Shown: in pieces, positions 16,548 through 27,536 of the stretch | Position numbering within the stretch: the first letter of the stretch is position 1 | Layout of the letters: each line of letters opens with the position of its first letter | Origin: Mesorhizobium jarvisii | GTDB taxonomy: Bacteria; Pseudomonadota; Alphaproteobacteria; Rhizobiales; Rhizobiaceae | DNA: 64,000 nucleotides | Assembly: GCF_003601985.1 (NCBI RefSeq) | Contig: NZ_QZXA01000003.1 | Location: 124,001-188,000, forward strand | Reading direction: 5' to 3' | Translations under genes and position numbers: made by a program | The notes under the pieces: model-generated | The model's database searches: none | What the model was told of the DNA's origin: nothing | What the model saw: the letters and a program-made list of their open reading frames with translations, nothing else

Positions 16548-19535
16548 ATGGCAAGACAAGATCAGGCCAACGACCAATTCTCGCTCACCTCGTTCCTCTA
16601 CGGCGGCAACGCCGATTACATCGACGCGCTCTATGCCGCCTATGAAGACGATCCCGCCTCGGTCAATCCCGAATGGCAGGAGTTCTTCGCCGGGCTGAAG
16701 GACGATGCCGGCGATGTGCGCAGGAACGCCAAGGGCGCCTCTTGGGCCAAGCCGTCCTGGCCGCTGCAGGCCAATGGCGAATTGGTGTCGGCGCTCGACG
16801 GCAATTGGGGCATCGTCGAGAAGCATCTGGAAAAGAAGGTCAAGGACAAGGCGGTCACCAACGGCATCGTGCTCTCAGACGCCGACGTGCACCAGGCGAC
16901 GCGCGATTCGGTGCGCGCCATCATGATGATCCGCGCCTACCGCATGCGCGGCCATCTGCACGCCAATCTCGACCCGCTCGGCATCGCCAAGCCGCTCGAG
17001 GACTACAACGAACTGTCGCCGGAGAATTACGGCTTCACCGCAGCCGATTACGACCGGCCGATCTTCCTCGACAATGTGCTGGGGCTCGAATTCGGCACCA
17101 TCCGGCAGATGCTGGAGATCCTGACCCGCACCTACTGCTCGACGCTGGGCGTCGAGTTCATGCATATCTCGGACCCTGAGGAGAAGGCCTGGATCCAGGC
17201 GCGCATCGAAGGCGCCGACAAGGAAATCTCCTTCACCACGACCGGCAAGAAGGCGATCCTGCAAAAGCTGGTCGAGGCCGAAGGCTTCGAACAATTCATC
17301 GACGTCAAGTACAAGGGCACCAAGCGCTTCGGCCTCGACGGCGGCGAGGCGCTGATCCCGGCGCTGGAGCAGATCGTCAAGCGCGGCGGCCAGCTCGGCA
17401 TGAAGGAGATCGTGCTCGGCATGGCGCATCGCGGCCGCCTGAACGTGCTGTCCCAAGTGATGGCGAAGCCGCACCGCGCCATTTTCCACGAGTTCAAGGG
17501 CGGCTCGGCAGCCCCCGACGAGGTCGAGGGCTCGGGCGATGTGAAGTACCATCTCGGCGCCTCGTCGGACCGCGAGTTCGACGGCAACAAGGTGCATTTG
17601 TCGCTGACCGCCAATCCCTCGCATTTGGAAATCGTCGATCCCGTGGTGATGGGCAAGGCGCGCGCCAAGCAGGACTATCTGTTCGGCCGCGGCCGCGAGG
17701 AGATCGTGCCGCTGGAAGAGCGCGCCAAGGTGCTGCCGCTGCTCCTGCATGGCGATGCCGCTTTCGCCGGCCAGGGCGTGATCGCCGAAATCCTCGGCCT
17801 GTCGGGCCTGCGCGGCCACCGCGTCGCCGGCACGCTGCACTTCATTATCAACAACCAGATTGGCTTCACCACCAATCCGCGCTTCTCGCGTTCGTCGCCC
17901 TATCCGTCCGACGTCGCCAAGATGATCGAGGCGCCAATCTTCCACGTCAATGGCGACGATCCGGAAGCCGTGGTGCACGCCACCAAGGTGGCGATCGAAT
18001 TCCGCATGAAGTTCCACAAGCCGGTGGTCGTGGACATGTTCTGCTACCGCCGCTTCGGCCACAATGAGGGCGACGAACCGGCCTTCACCCAGCCGATCAT
18101 GTACCGCAACATCCGCACCCACAAGACGACGGTGCAGATCTATGGCGACCGGCTGATCGCCGAGGGCCACATCACCCAGGCCGAGCTCGACCAGATGAAG
18201 GCCGACTGGCGCGCGCATCTGGAATCCGAGTGGGAAGTCGGCCAGCATTACAAGCCCAACAAGGCCGACTGGCTGGATGGCGCCTGGTCTGGCCTGCGCA
18301 CGGCCGACAATCAGGACGAACAAAGGCGCGGCAAGACCGCGGTGCCGGTCAAGACGCTGAAGGAAATCGGCAAGAAGCTGACCGAGGTGCCGAAGGGTTT
18401 CGAGGCGCACAAGACCATCATCCGCTTCCTCGAAAACCGCCGCGAGGCGATCGAATCCGGCGAAGGCATCGACTGGTCGACGGCGGAGGCGCTGGCTTTC
18501 GGCGCCATCCTGCTCGACGGCAATCCGATCCGCCTGTCGGGGCAGGATTCCGAGCGCGGCACCTTCTCGCAGCGCCATTCCGTGCTCTACGACCAGCGCG
18601 ACGAAACCCGCTACATCCCGCTCAACAATCTGTCGGCGGCACAGGCCGGCTACGAAGTCATCAACTCCATGCTGTCGGAAGAGGCGGTGCTGGGCTTCGA
18701 ATATGGCTACAGCCTGGCCGAGCCGAAGGCGCTGACCTTGTGGGAAGCGCAGTTCGGCGACTTCGCCAACGGCGCCCAGGTGGTGTTCGACCAGTTCATC
18801 TCTAGCGGTGAGCGCAAGTGGCTCAGAATGTCGGGCCTCGTCTGCCTGTTGCCGCACGGCTATGAAGGCCAGGGTCCGGAGCATTCCTCGGCCAGGCTGG
18901 AGCGCTTCCTGCAGCTTTGCGCCGAAGACAATATGCAAGTCGCCAACTGCACCACGCCGGCCAACTACTTTCACATCCTGCGCCGGCAGCTGAAGCGCGA
19001 TTTCCGCAAGCCGCTGATCCTCATGACGCCGAAGTCGCTGCTGCGCCACAAGCGGGCGGTGTCGACGCTGCCGGAAATCTCGGGCGAAAGCTCGTTCCAC
19101 CGGCTGCTGTGGGACGACGCGCAGTTGTTGCCCAACCAGCCGATCAAGCTCACCAAGGACAGCAAGATCCGCCGCGTCGTGCTGTGCTCGGGCAAGGTCT
19201 ACTACGACCTCTACGAGGAGCGCGAGAAGCGCGGCATCAACGACATCTACCTGCTGCGCGTCGAACAGCTCTATCCATTCCCGGCCAAGGCGCTGATCAC
19301 CGAACTGTCGCGTTTCCGCAACGCCGAGATGGTGTGGTGCCAGGAGGAGCCCAAGAACATGGGCGCCTGGTCGTTCATCGACCCGTATCTGGAATGGGTG
19401 CTGGCGCATATCGACGCCAAGCATCAGCGCGTTCGCTACACCGGCCGGCCGGCGGCCGCGTCGCCGGCGACGGGATTGATGTCCAAGCACCTTGCCCAGC
19501 TCGCCGCCTTGCTCGAAGACGCGCTCGGCGAATAA
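16548..19535 (+). CDS. sucA: 2-oxoglutarate dehydrogenase E1 component
   Basis: A 995-residue thiamine-diphosphate-dependent E1 subunit. The N-terminal FLYGGNADYIDALYAAYEDD and EWQEFF are the E1 assembly tail that binds E2. AYRMRGHLHANLDPLG follows at about 130. The ThDP site is HGDAAFAGQGVIAE to INNQIGFTTNP, and the C-terminal transketolase-like half ends with AHIDAKHQRVRYTGRPAAAS. It decarboxylates 2-oxoglutarate and passes succinyl to the SucB lipoyl group. The 136-base gap after sucD shows no RNA element I can support. sucB follows after 42 bases. Confidence 0.97.
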   Translation: MARQDQANDQFSLTSFLYGGNADYIDALYAAYEDDPASVNPEWQEFFAGLKDDAGDVRRNAKGASWAKPSWPLQANGELVSALDGNWGIVEKHLEKKVKDKAVTNGIVLSDADVHQATRDSVRAIMMIRAYRMRGHLHANLDPLGIAKPLEDYNELSPENYGFTAADYDRPIFLDNVLGLEFGTIRQMLEILTRTYCSTLGVEFMHISDPEEKAWIQARIEGADKEISFTTTGKKAILQKLVEAEGFEQFIDVKYKGTKRFGLDGGEALIPALEQIVKRGGQLGMKEIVLGMAHRGRLNVLSQVMAKPHRAIFHEFKGGSAAPDEVEGSGDVKYHLGASSDREFDGNKVHLSLTANPSHLEIVDPVVMGKARAKQDYLFGRGREEIVPLEERAKVLPLLLHGDAAFAGQGVIAEILGLSGLRGHRVAGTLHFIINNQIGFTTNPRFSRSSPYPSDVAKMIEAPIFHVNGDDPEAVVHATKVAIEFRMKFHKPVVVDMFCYRRFGHNEGDEPAFTQPIMYRNIRTHKTTVQIYGDRLIAEGHITQAELDQMKADWRAHLESEWEVGQHYKPNKADWLDGAWSGLRTADNQDEQRRGKTAVPVKTLKEIGKKLTEVPKGFEAHKTIIRFLENRREAIESGEGIDWSTAEALAFGAILLDGNPIRLSGQDSERGTFSQRHSVLYDQRDETRYIPLNNLSAAQAGYEVINSMLSEEAVLGFEYGYSLAEPKALTLWEAQFGDFANGAQVVFDQFISSGERKWLRMSGLVCLLPHGYEGQGPEHSSARLERFLQLCAEDNMQVANCTTPANYFHILRRQLKRDFRKPLILMTPKSLLRHKRAVSTLPEISGESSFHRLLWDDAQLLPNQPIKLTKDSKIRRVVLCSGKVYYDLYEEREKRGINDIYLLRVEQLYPFPAKALITELSRFRNAEMVWCQEEPKNMGAWSFIDPYLEWVLAHIDAKHQRVRYTGRPAAASPATGLMSKHLAQLAALLEDALGE

Positions 19536-19577
19536 AGCAGGCGAATAGAACAGAACCGACAAGAACGGACAGGCACA

Positions 19578-20855
19578 ATGGCTACCGAAATCCGCGTTCC
19601 CACTCTCGGCGAATCCGTCACCGAGGCGACCATCGGCAAATGGTTCAAGAAGGTCGGCGATGCCATTGCCGTCGACGAGCCGCTGGTCGAGCTTGAAACC
19701 GACAAGGTGACGGTGGAAGTTCCGGCGGCCGCCGCCGGCACGCTGGGCGAAATCGTCGCCAAGGAAGGCGAGACGGTGGGTGTCGGCGCTTTGTTGGGTT
19801 CGATCTCGGCAGGCGGCGCCGCCGCGCCGGCGACCAAGCCGCAGGCGGTTTCGCAGGCCTCGTCGCCGGATGCGGCTTCGACCAGCAAGCAGGCCGCGGC
19901 CGAGACCGCCAAGATCGCCGGCGATGGCGGCGCGGTCGAGCCGCGCAGCATGCCGCCGGCGCCGGCAGCCGCAAAACTGATCGCCGAGAACAATCTGTCG
20001 GTCGACCAGCTGTCCGGTTCGGGCAAGCGTGGCCAGGTGCTGAAGGGCGACGTGCTCGACGCCATCGCCAAGGGCGCGCCGTCGCAGCCGGCCGAGACGC
20101 CCAGGGCGGCGCCGGCACCGATTGCCGTGCGTGCGCCATCTTCCGGTGACGATGCCTCGCGCGAAGAGCGCGTGCGCATGACCAAATTGCGCCAGACCAT
20201 CGCGCGCCGGCTCAAGGAAGCGCAGTCGACCGCGGCGATGCTGACCACCTTCAACGAGGTCGACATGTCGGCGGTGATGGCGCTGCGGACCAAGTACAAG
20301 GACGTGTTCGAGAAGAAGCACGGCGTGAAGTTGGGCTTCATGGGCTTCTTCACCAAGGCCGTCACGCACGCGCTGAAGGAAATCCCGGCGGTCAATGCCG
20401 AGATCGACGGCACCGACATCATCTACAAGAACTTTGCCCATGTCGGCGTCGCCGTCGGCACCGAGAAGGGCCTCGTCGTGCCGGTCGTGCGCGACGCCGA
20501 CCAGATGTCGATCGCCGAGATCGAGAAGGAAATCGGCCGGCTCGGCATCGCCGCGCGCGATGGCAAGCTGTCGGTCGCCGACATGCAGGGCGGCACGTTC
20601 ACCATCTCCAATGGCGGCGTCTATGGTTCGCTGATGTCGACGCCGATCCTCAACGCGCCGCAGTCGGGCATTCTGGGCATGCACAAGATCCAGGACCGGC
20701 CTGTCGTGGTCGGCGGCCAGATCGTAATCCGGCCGATGATGTATCTGGCGCTGAGCTACGATCACCGCATCGTCGACGGCAAGGAAGCGGTCACCTTCCT
20801 GGTGCGCGTCAAGGAAAGCCTGGAGGATCCGGAACGGCTGGTGCTCGATCTCTGA
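19578..20855 (+). CDS. sucB: Dihydrolipoamide succinyltransferase (2-oxoglutarate dehydrogenase E2)
   Basis: A 425-residue E2 subunit. The single lipoyl domain has [14 protein letters not shown] with lipoylated Lys43. An Ala/Pro linker leads to the peripheral subunit-binding domain ([20 protein letters not shown], about residues 130-165), then a second linker and the catalytic domain ending [17 protein letters not shown], with catalytic His396 and Asp400. ATG 19578 follows GAACGGACAGGCACA. The distance to the next gene is 35 bases. Confidence 0.96.
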   Translation: MATEIRVPTLGESVTEATIGKWFKKVGDAIAVDEPLVELETDKVTVEVPAAAAGTLGEIVAKEGETVGVGALLGSISAGGAAAPATKPQAVSQASSPDAASTSKQAAAETAKIAGDGGAVEPRSMPPAPAAAKLIAENNLSVDQLSGSGKRGQVLKGDVLDAIAKGAPSQPAETPRAAPAPIAVRAPSSGDDASREERVRMTKLRQTIARRLKEAQSTAAMLTTFNEVDMSAVMALRTKYKDVFEKKHGVKLGFMGFFTKAVTHALKEIPAVNAEIDGTDIIYKNFAHVGVAVGTEKGLVVPVVRDADQMSIAEIEKEIGRLGIAARDGKLSVADMQGGTFTISNGGVYGSLMSTPILNAPQSGILGMHKIQDRPVVVGGQIVIRPMMYLALSYDHRIVDGKEAVTFLVRVKESLEDPERLVLDL

Positions 20856-20890
20856 GGCGGTCGGATGGCAGCTCGCGGCAGAGGCGGCCA

Positions 20891-21400
20891 ATGATGGCCC
20901 GTTTGCTTGGGTCTGCCAAACTAGCTGTGCTTATGGCCGGCATGGCGCTGGCTCCCGCAACCGCCCATGCCGCCTGCCCGATCGAACTCGCCGTCTATGG
21001 CGATGCGCAAAGCGGCAGCGAGATCGATTTTACCCCGACCGGCACCTCCGCCACCGTCACCAACACGTTCCGCATGATCCTCGACAACAATGTGGTGCTG
21101 AACGGCATCGTCATGTGGACCGAGGGCGTAGCACGGCCGAACGGCGCGCTGATGTTCAAATGCCCGGAGGGCGACACCACCGGCGCCGAGCTCGCCGCCT
21201 GTACCCCCTGGCACGGCGTCATCTACACGTCTGACGACAAGGGCAGCATCGGGCTCTTGCCGGCAGAAGGCGTCGAGGCGCCGAAGACGCTGATCCTGCC
21301 GGATCTCGGTCCGATGCTGCGTCAGTCGTCGGCCTATGGCGGCAACGGCTTCTCGAAAGTGCCGTCGGACGTTTTTACGTTGAAGGGATGCCAGGAATGA
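20891..21400 (+). CDS. Exported protein of unknown function within the odh-lpd operon
   Basis: A 169-residue protein with a Sec signal peptide (LAVLMAGMALAPATAHA) and mature start ACPIELAVYG. The mature domain is small and beta-rich with three Cys pairs possible (ACP, FKCPEG, LAACTP, KGCQE). I do not recognise it. The stop overlaps the next ATG (ATGA at 21397-21400), so translation is coupled to the SDR gene. Two ATG codons are adjacent at 20891 and 20894. Its location between sucB and lpd implies the same transcript, but nothing ties an exported protein to this complex. Confidence 0.75.
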   Translation: MMARLLGSAKLAVLMAGMALAPATAHAACPIELAVYGDAQSGSEIDFTPTGTSATVTNTFRMILDNNVVLNGIVMWTEGVARPNGALMFKCPEGDTTGAELAACTPWHGVIYTSDDKGSIGLLPAEGVEAPKTLILPDLGPMLRQSSAYGGNGFSKVPSDVFTLKGCQE

Positions 21401-22152
21401 GCGAAGCGCAGAAGGTCCTGCTGGTCACCGGCGGCAGCCGTGGCATCGGCGCCGCCATCTGCCGGCTTGGCGCGAAGGCCGGCTATCGCGTCGCGGTCAA
21501 CTATGCCTCCAACAAGGCTGCCGCCGACGCGCTGGTCAGCGACATCAAGGCTGCCGGCGGTGATGCTTTCGCGGTCAAGGGCGATGTCGGCAGCGAGGCC
21601 GATATCCTCTCGATCTTCGAGGCCGTCGACCGCACCCATGGCCGGCTCGACGCCTTCGTCAACAATGCCGGCATCGTCGACGCCAAGGCGCGCGTCGACG
21701 AAATGAGCGCGGCACGGCTCGAGCGCATGATGCGCATCAATGTCGTCGGTTCGATCCTGTGCGCCCGTGAGGCGGTCAAGCGCATGTCGACGCGCCATGG
21801 CGGCAACGGCGGAGCGATCGTCAACATTTCCTCGGCGGCGGCGGTGCTGGGCGCGCCGGACAATTATGTCGACTATGCCGCCTCCAAGGGCGCCATCGAC
21901 ACGTTCACCATCGGGCTCGCCCGCGAGGTGGCGCTGGAAGGCATCCGCGTCAACGCGGTGCGGCCGGGCATCATCGACACCGACATCCATGCTTCCGGCG
22001 GACAGCCGGACCGGGTGGCGCTGATCCAGGACACGCTGCCGATGAAAAGAGCCGGCACCGCCGATGAAGTCGCGGGTGCGGTTCTCTATCTTCTATCCGA
22101 TGCCGCGTCCTATACGACGGGCGCGATCCTGAACGTTAGCGGCGGCCGCTGA
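21397..22152 (+). CDS. Short-chain dehydrogenase/reductase
   Basis: A 251-residue classical SDR. The cofactor site is [15 protein letters not shown]-type motif [11 protein letters not shown] follows at about 90, and the active-site Ser and YAASKGA (Tyr-x-x-x-Lys) lie in [20 protein letters not shown]. The [11 protein letters not shown] segment is typical of the glucose-dehydrogenase/3-oxoacyl reductase-like branch. The Arg after the glycine loop region (NYASNKAA) suggests NADP preference weakly. Substrate unknown. It overlaps the exported-protein gene by 4 bases and precedes lpd by 23. Confidence 0.9.
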   Translation: MSEAQKVLLVTGGSRGIGAAICRLGAKAGYRVAVNYASNKAAADALVSDIKAAGGDAFAVKGDVGSEADILSIFEAVDRTHGRLDAFVNNAGIVDAKARVDEMSAARLERMMRINVVGSILCAREAVKRMSTRHGGNGGAIVNISSAAAVLGAPDNYVDYAASKGAIDTFTIGLAREVALEGIRVNAVRPGIIDTDIHASGGQPDRVALIQDTLPMKRAGTADEVAGAVLYLLSDAASYTTGAILNVSGGR

Positions 22153-22175
22153 GCGCCAAGCAAAGGGAAACAAAC

Positions 22176-23582
22176 ATGGCTTATGACGTCGTTATCATCG
22201 GATCGGGACCCGGCGGCTATGTCTGCGCCATCAAGGCGGCGCAGCTCGGTCTGAAGGTGGCGGTGGTCGAGAAGAACGCCACCTTCGGTGGCACCTGCCT
22301 CAACATCGGCTGCATCCCGTCCAAGGCGCTGCTTCATGCCTCCGAAATGTTCGCCGAGGCCGGCCATTCCTTCGACACGCTGGGTGTCGAGATACCAGCG
22401 CCGAAGCTCAACCTGAAGAAGATGATGGCGCACAAGGATGCGACGGTGTCGTCCAACGTCAACGGCGTCGCCTTCCTGTTCAAGAAGAACAAGATCGACA
22501 GTTTCCGCGGCACCGGCAAGGTGGTCGCGGCAGGCAAGGTGTCGGTGACGGGCGAGGACGGCAAGGTCGAGGAGGTCGAGACCAAGAACATCGTCATCGC
22601 CACCGGTTCCGATGTCGCCGGCATTCCCGGCGTCAAGGTTGATTTCGACGAGAAAATCATCGTGTCGTCGACCGGCGCGCTGTCGCTGGACAAGGTTCCC
22701 GGCCACCTCGTGGTGGTCGGTGGCGGCGTCATCGGCCTCGAGCTCGGCTCGGTCTGGGCGCGGCTCGGCGCCAAGGTCACCGTGGTCGAGTTCCTCGACA
22801 CGATCCTCGGCGGCATGGACGGCGAGGTCTCCAAACAGTTCCAGCGGCTGCTGTCCAAGCAAGGCTTCGAGTTCAAGCTCGGCGCCAAGGTCACCGGCGT
22901 CGCCAAGGCGAAGAAAGGCGCAACCGTCACCTTCGAGCCGGCCAAGGGCGGCGCCGCCGAGACCGTCGCGGCCGATGTCGTGCTGATCGCCACCGGGCGC
23001 CGCGCCTATGCCGACAGTCTTGGGCTGAAAGAGGCGGGGGTCGAGGTCGACGAGCGCGGCCGCGTCAAGACCGACGGGCACCTGCGGACCAACGTGCCGG
23101 GCATCTATGCCATCGGCGACGTCATCGCCGGGCCGATGCTGGCGCACAAGGCCGAGGACGAGGGTGTCGCGGTGGCCGAAACCATCGCCGGCCAGGCCGG
23201 CCATGTGAACTACGAGGTCATTCCGAGCGTCGTCTACACCAGCCCGGAAATCGCCTCGGTCGGCAAGACCGAGGAAGAACTGAAGAAGGCCGGCATCGAC
23301 TACAAGGTCGGCAAATTCCCGTTCAGCGCCAATGGCCGCGCACGCGCCATGCTGCACACGGACGGCTTCGTGAAGATCCTCGCCGACAAGGCCAGCGACC
23401 GCGTGCTCGGCGTGCACATTGTCGGCTTCGGCGCCGGCGAGATGATCCACGAAGCGGCTGTGCTGATGGAGTTCGGCGGCTCGTCGGAAGATCTCGCCCG
23501 CACCTGCCACGCGCATCCGACAATGTCGGAAGCGGTGAAGGAGGCGGCGCTGGCCACCTTCTTCAAGCCGATCCATATCTAA
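22176..23582 (+). CDS. lpd: Dihydrolipoamide dehydrogenase (E3)
   Basis: A 468-residue flavoprotein that reoxidises dihydrolipoamide in 2-oxoacid dehydrogenase complexes. FAD fold [17 protein letters not shown], redox disulfide Cys41/Cys46 in [16 protein letters not shown] fold [12 protein letters not shown], and C-terminal HAHPTMSEA with His447 and Glu452 as the catalytic pair. AAAGGGAAACAAAC precedes the ATG. It is the last gene of the block and is followed by a strong hairpin terminator. Position after sucAB suggests it serves the 2-oxoglutarate complex first. Confidence 0.97.
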   Translation: MAYDVVIIGSGPGGYVCAIKAAQLGLKVAVVEKNATFGGTCLNIGCIPSKALLHASEMFAEAGHSFDTLGVEIPAPKLNLKKMMAHKDATVSSNVNGVAFLFKKNKIDSFRGTGKVVAAGKVSVTGEDGKVEEVETKNIVIATGSDVAGIPGVKVDFDEKIIVSSTGALSLDKVPGHLVVVGGGVIGLELGSVWARLGAKVTVVEFLDTILGGMDGEVSKQFQRLLSKQGFEFKLGAKVTGVAKAKKGATVTFEPAKGGAAETVAADVVLIATGRRAYADSLGLKEAGVEVDERGRVKTDGHLRTNVPGIYAIGDVIAGPMLAHKAEDEGVAVAETIAGQAGHVNYEVIPSVVYTSPEIASVGKTEEELKKAGIDYKVGKFPFSANGRARAMLHTDGFVKILADKASDRVLGVHIVGFGAGEMIHEAAVLMEFGGSSEDLARTCHAHPTMSEAVKEAALATFFKPIHI

Positions 23583-23618
23583 GGGCGCCCGACCCTTCGA
23601 CCGCGCGAAACAAACAAA

Positions 23619-23642
23619 ACGGCCCGCCTTTCGACGGGCCGT
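23619..23642. terminator. Rho-independent-type hairpin between lpd and a convergent gene
   Basis: ACGGCCCG at 23619-23626 and CGGGCCGT at 23635-23642 form perfect 8-base arms with A-rich sequence upstream (CAAACAAAAC) and TCGTATCTTG downstream. It sits 37 bases after the lpd stop and just past the end of the convergent gene, so it may serve both strands. Confidence 0.75.
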
Positions 23643-23664
23643 TCGTATCTTGATGTCTAGCCGA

Positions 23665-23952
23665 TCAGTTGGCCGGTGCCGGAGCGGGTGCTGGCGCAGG
23701 CGCAGGCGCCGGAGCGGGCGCAGGAGCCGGTGCTGGCGCCGGAGCTGGCGCGGGAGCCGGAGCTGGCGCTGGGGCCGGAGCTGGCGCAGGAGCCGGTGTG
23801 CTGGCCGCTGGCGCTTCGGCGGGTGCCGGATGCTCGCCGCTTCTGCCGAAAACGTAATACGCGACAATCGCCAGGATAACGACGACCAGAGCAATCAGCC
23901 AGGGGCTGCCGCCGCCACCGCCGCTTGGCCTGTCGTTGGATGGATTCGCCAT
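23665..23952 (-). CDS. Single-pass membrane protein with 21 Pro-Ala repeats
   Basis: A 95-residue protein in three parts: a polar Gly-rich start (MANPSNDRPSGGGGGS), one transmembrane helix (WLIALVVVILAIVAYYVF, about 18-35), and a tail whose residues 53-94 are 21 consecutive Pro-Ala pairs ending in Asn. The tail is probably periplasmic and extended, like the PA-rich stalks that span peptidoglycan. The DNA is a near-perfect six-base repeat, so length can change by slippage without shifting frame. The ATG at 23952 has AGGACAC upstream. I do not recognise a named family. Reading the other strand gives only a Gly-Ala artefact. Confidence 0.75.
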   Translation of the reverse strand: MANPSNDRPSGGGGGSPWLIALVVVILAIVAYYVFGRSGEHPAPAEAPAASTPAPAPAPAPAPAPAPAPAPAPAPAPAPAPAPAPAPAPAPAPAN

Positions 23953-24077
23953 AAAAGTGTCCTCCGTGGATGAAAATGATCAATCAACAGCCATCAACGT
24001 GCAACCGTTGAATGGGTTTCACGCTAGGGAAGGAAAGCGCCGAAAACGCGGCGTTTGGCCTCCCACTGCCATCCGAC

Positions 24078-25145
24078 TCAATTGACGGCGGTGACAGTAT
24101 AGCCGGCTTTGCGGAAATCCTCGACCAGTCCCTCGGGACCGGGCAGGTGGAGCGCGCCGACCGCCATGAAGGCATTGCCCCTGGCCAGGATCGGTCCGGC
24201 ATGATCGACCATCACCTTGTTGCGGCTGGTGATCATGGTTTCCTCGAAGGCGGCATAGCCCGAGGGGTCGTTCTGCTCGTCCGGCATGGCGGCGCGGAAC
24301 AATGGCCAGAACATGCCGGTGTCGCCTCGCTGGTAGAGCACGATCATGGTCTCGTTGATGTCATTGACCTTGTCGCCGAGCTTCAGCGTGTCGACCAGGC
24401 CCTTCATGTGGAAGGCAAGCGGCAGCGAGGCCATGGCGCGTAGCTGGCTCTCGGCCGTTTCCAGACCTTCCACCGGCTTGCCGGCCGCCTTGGCGCTCTC
24501 GGCCAGCTTGACGTCGAGCACCGGTGCTCCGCCGGACTGGCGGGCGAGTTCGCAGGCCGGCAGCGCCATCATCGCCGACAGCATCCACGGCTTCATCTTG
24601 GCGACGGTTGCCGGCGGGATGCCGCGCGCGTCGAGCGCTGCATTCATCGCCGCCGCTTCGTCCGGCTTCAGCAAGGATGACAGCGTCGTGGAGTCGGTGA
24701 ACATCATCAGATCCGGCTCCTTCAGCATCGCCGTCATCATCTTCTGCTTGTCGAGCACATCGGTGGTTTCGATGATGAGGGTGCCGGCGGCGTCAAAGGC
24801 CTTCTGTGCTTCCGGCGGCAACGTTGTGACGCGCGGGTCGGTCATGTGCATGGTGCCGAACAGATAGGATGGCTGTTCTCCCGATTTCTCAAGCTTCCAC
24901 AGCAGGCCCTTGCCATTCAGCGTGGCGGCGGCTTCCGCCTCGATCTTGCTGTAGGTGGCAGGGCTGCTCTTCTGCAGGGCCGACAGCATGTCGGCGCCGC
25001 TGCAGGTCGGGACGTCCGCATGCGCCCTGCCGGCCGCGAACAGCAGCACGGCAAGGAAGGACAGGAAAAACAGCACGTTGAGTGCGACAAGCAGCTTCAG
25101 CGAGATGGAAGCTGCACGGTCGGCGATGGCAATGACGCGTTTCAT
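24078..25145 (-). CDS. TraB/GumN family protein
   Basis: A 355-residue protein. An N-terminal hydrophobic segment (LKLLVALNVLFFLSFLAVLL) acts as signal or anchor, followed by ADVPTC. The conserved YLFGTMHMTDPRV (GTxH motif) and the C-terminal NAFMAVGALHLPGPEGLVED (GxxH motif) are the metal-binding signatures of the TraB/GumN (TIKI-like) superfamily, whose eukaryotic relatives are metalloproteases. The function of bacterial members is unsettled. It lies between the PA-repeat gene and xerC, all on the minus strand. Confidence 0.88.
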   Translation of the reverse strand: MKRVIAIADRAASISLKLLVALNVLFFLSFLAVLLFAAGRAHADVPTCSGADMLSALQKSSPATYSKIEAEAAATLNGKGLLWKLEKSGEQPSYLFGTMHMTDPRVTTLPPEAQKAFDAAGTLIIETTDVLDKQKMMTAMLKEPDLMMFTDSTTLSSLLKPDEAAAMNAALDARGIPPATVAKMKPWMLSAMMALPACELARQSGGAPVLDVKLAESAKAAGKPVEGLETAESQLRAMASLPLAFHMKGLVDTLKLGDKVNDINETMIVLYQRGDTGMFWPLFRAAMPDEQNDPSGYAAFEETMITSRNKVMVDHAGPILARGNAFMAVGALHLPGPEGLVEDFRKAGYTVTAVN

Positions 25146-25206
25146 GGCCCCTTTCTAAGGGGGAAAAGCGGCAAAACGGTTAATTGGTAGGTCGAAATTG
25201 AAGGGT

Positions 25207-26145
<939 letters not shown>

Positions 26146-26241
26146 GGCGGCATTTTCCTGCATCCGGGTTAGGAAGCGGTGAAGAGCCCGTCATTGAAAT
26201 GACAGCCGCGTGGGGTTAGAGCAGGCCAAAGGATATTCGCG

Positions 26242-26841
26242 ATGAGCAAGCCGCAAAACCCTGTCCAGATGGCCGTGATCGGCGCCGCCCATGGCATCAA
26301 GGGCGAACTCAGGGTGAAGACCTTCACCGGCGATCCGATGGCGCTGGCCGATTATGGGCCGCTCTATGCCAGGGACGGCCGCGCCTTCCAGATCACAGAC
26401 ATAAGGCCGGCCAACACCGTCGTCGTGGTGCGTTTCAAGGGCATCAGCGACCGCAATGCCGCCGAAGCGCTCGCCGGTACGGAGCTTTTCGTCGACCGCT
26501 CTGTGCTGCCGGACGATGGCGAGGAGGATGAATTCTACCATGCCGACCTGGTTGGACTGGAGGTTCGCGACGACACCGGCACTGCGCTTGGCAAGGTGGT
26601 TGCCGTGCATAATTTCGGCGGCGGCGACATTCTCGACGTGACGCTCGCCGGCCGCAAGGGCGTGCTGATCCCATTCACCCAGGCCGCCGTGCCTGATGTG
26701 TCGATCGCCGAGGGCTTTGTCCGCGTCGACCCGGTGGCGGCCGGGCTGGTCGAGGACGAGGATGACGATGCGCCGCGCGAGGAAGACTTCGACCCGAAGG
26801 GCAGGCCGCGCGGACCGCGCGACGCCGGGGGCAACCGGTGA
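26242..26841 (+). CDS. rimM: 16S rRNA processing protein RimM
   Basis: A 199-residue 30S maturation factor. The N-terminal domain starts [20 protein letters not shown] and the PRC-barrel domain contains [11 protein letters not shown] and [21 protein letters not shown] charged C-terminal tail ([20 protein letters not shown]) is longer than in E. coli and typical of rhizobia. Its TGA overlaps the GTG start of trmD (GTGA, 26838-26841), the standard coupled arrangement. Confidence 0.96.
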   Translation: MSKPQNPVQMAVIGAAHGIKGELRVKTFTGDPMALADYGPLYARDGRAFQITDIRPANTVVVVRFKGISDRNAAEALAGTELFVDRSVLPDDGEEDEFYHADLVGLEVRDDTGTALGKVVAVHNFGGGDILDVTLAGRKGVLIPFTQAAVPDVSIAEGFVRVDPVAAGLVEDEDDDAPREEDFDPKGRPRGPRDAGGNR

Positions 26842-27536
26842 CATTCAAGGCCTCGGTGCTGACGCTCTACCCCGAGATGTTCCCGGGCGCGCTTGGCCTG
26901 TCGCTGGCGGGCCGCGCGCTCGAGGCCGGCACCTGGTCGCTGGAGGCGATCCAGATCCGCGACTTCGCCACCGACAAGCACCGCACCGTCGACGACACGC
27001 CGGCCGGCGGCGGCGCCGGCATGGTGATGCGCGCCGATATATTGGCCAAGGCGATCGACCATGCCTCGCCGCCGGGCGATGCGCGTCCGCGCCTTTTGAT
27101 GAGCCCGCGCGGCAAACCGCTGACCCAGGCGCGGGTGCGCGAGCTTGCCGCCGGGCCGGGCGCCGTCATCCTGTGCGGCCGCTTCGAGGGCGTCGACCAG
27201 CGGCTGATCGACGCGCGCGGCCTGGAAGAGGTGTCGATCGGCGATTTTATCCTCTCCGGCGGCGAGCCGGCGGCGCTCGTGCTGCTCGACGCGGTGGTGC
27301 GGCTGCTGCCCGGCGTGATGGGCAATGCGGTGTCCGGCGAGGAAGAAAGTTTTGAAAACGGCCTGCTCGAACATCCGCACTACACAAGGCCGCAGGAGTT
27401 CGAGGGGCGCGCGATTCCCGAAGTGCTGATCTCCGGCAATCACAAGAAGATCGCTGCATGGCGGCGGGCGGAGTCCGAGCGGCTGACCAGCGAGAGGCGG
27501 CCGGACCTTCTCGGCGCTCACCCCTTGGTAAAATAA
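26838..27536 (+). CDS. trmD: tRNA (guanine-N1)-methyltransferase TrmD
   Basis: A 232-residue SPOUT methyltransferase that makes m1G37 in tRNA. The trefoil-knot segments are [16 protein letters not shown] and [20 protein letters not shown], followed by [22 protein letters not shown] is the N-terminal signature. It starts at GTG 26838 inside the rimM stop. Its last 19 bases overlap the 3' end of the convergent TSUP gene. Confidence 0.96.
   Translation: MTFKASVLTLYPEMFPGALGLSLAGRALEAGTWSLEAIQIRDFATDKHRTVDDTPAGGGAGMVMRADILAKAIDHASPPGDARPRLLMSPRGKPLTQARVRELAAGPGAVILCGRFEGVDQRLIDARGLEEVSIGDFILSGGEPAALVLLDAVVRLLPGVMGNAVSGEEESFENGLLEHPHYTRPQEFEGRAIPEVLISGNHKKIAAWRRAESERLTSERRPDLLGAHPLVK

Noticed and set aside
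16875..20891. A 1338-codon open frame antisense to sucA and sucB
   Set aside because: High-GC third positions of the real genes remove stops on the other strand. The product is His/Arg/Asp-rich without any domain, while the plus strand encodes two complete enzymes.
23669..23857. Gly-Ala repeat peptide opposite the Pro-Ala gene
   Set aside because: It is the mirror of the same repeat. The minus-strand frame has a ribosome site, a membrane helix and a normal start, so that strand is taken as coding.
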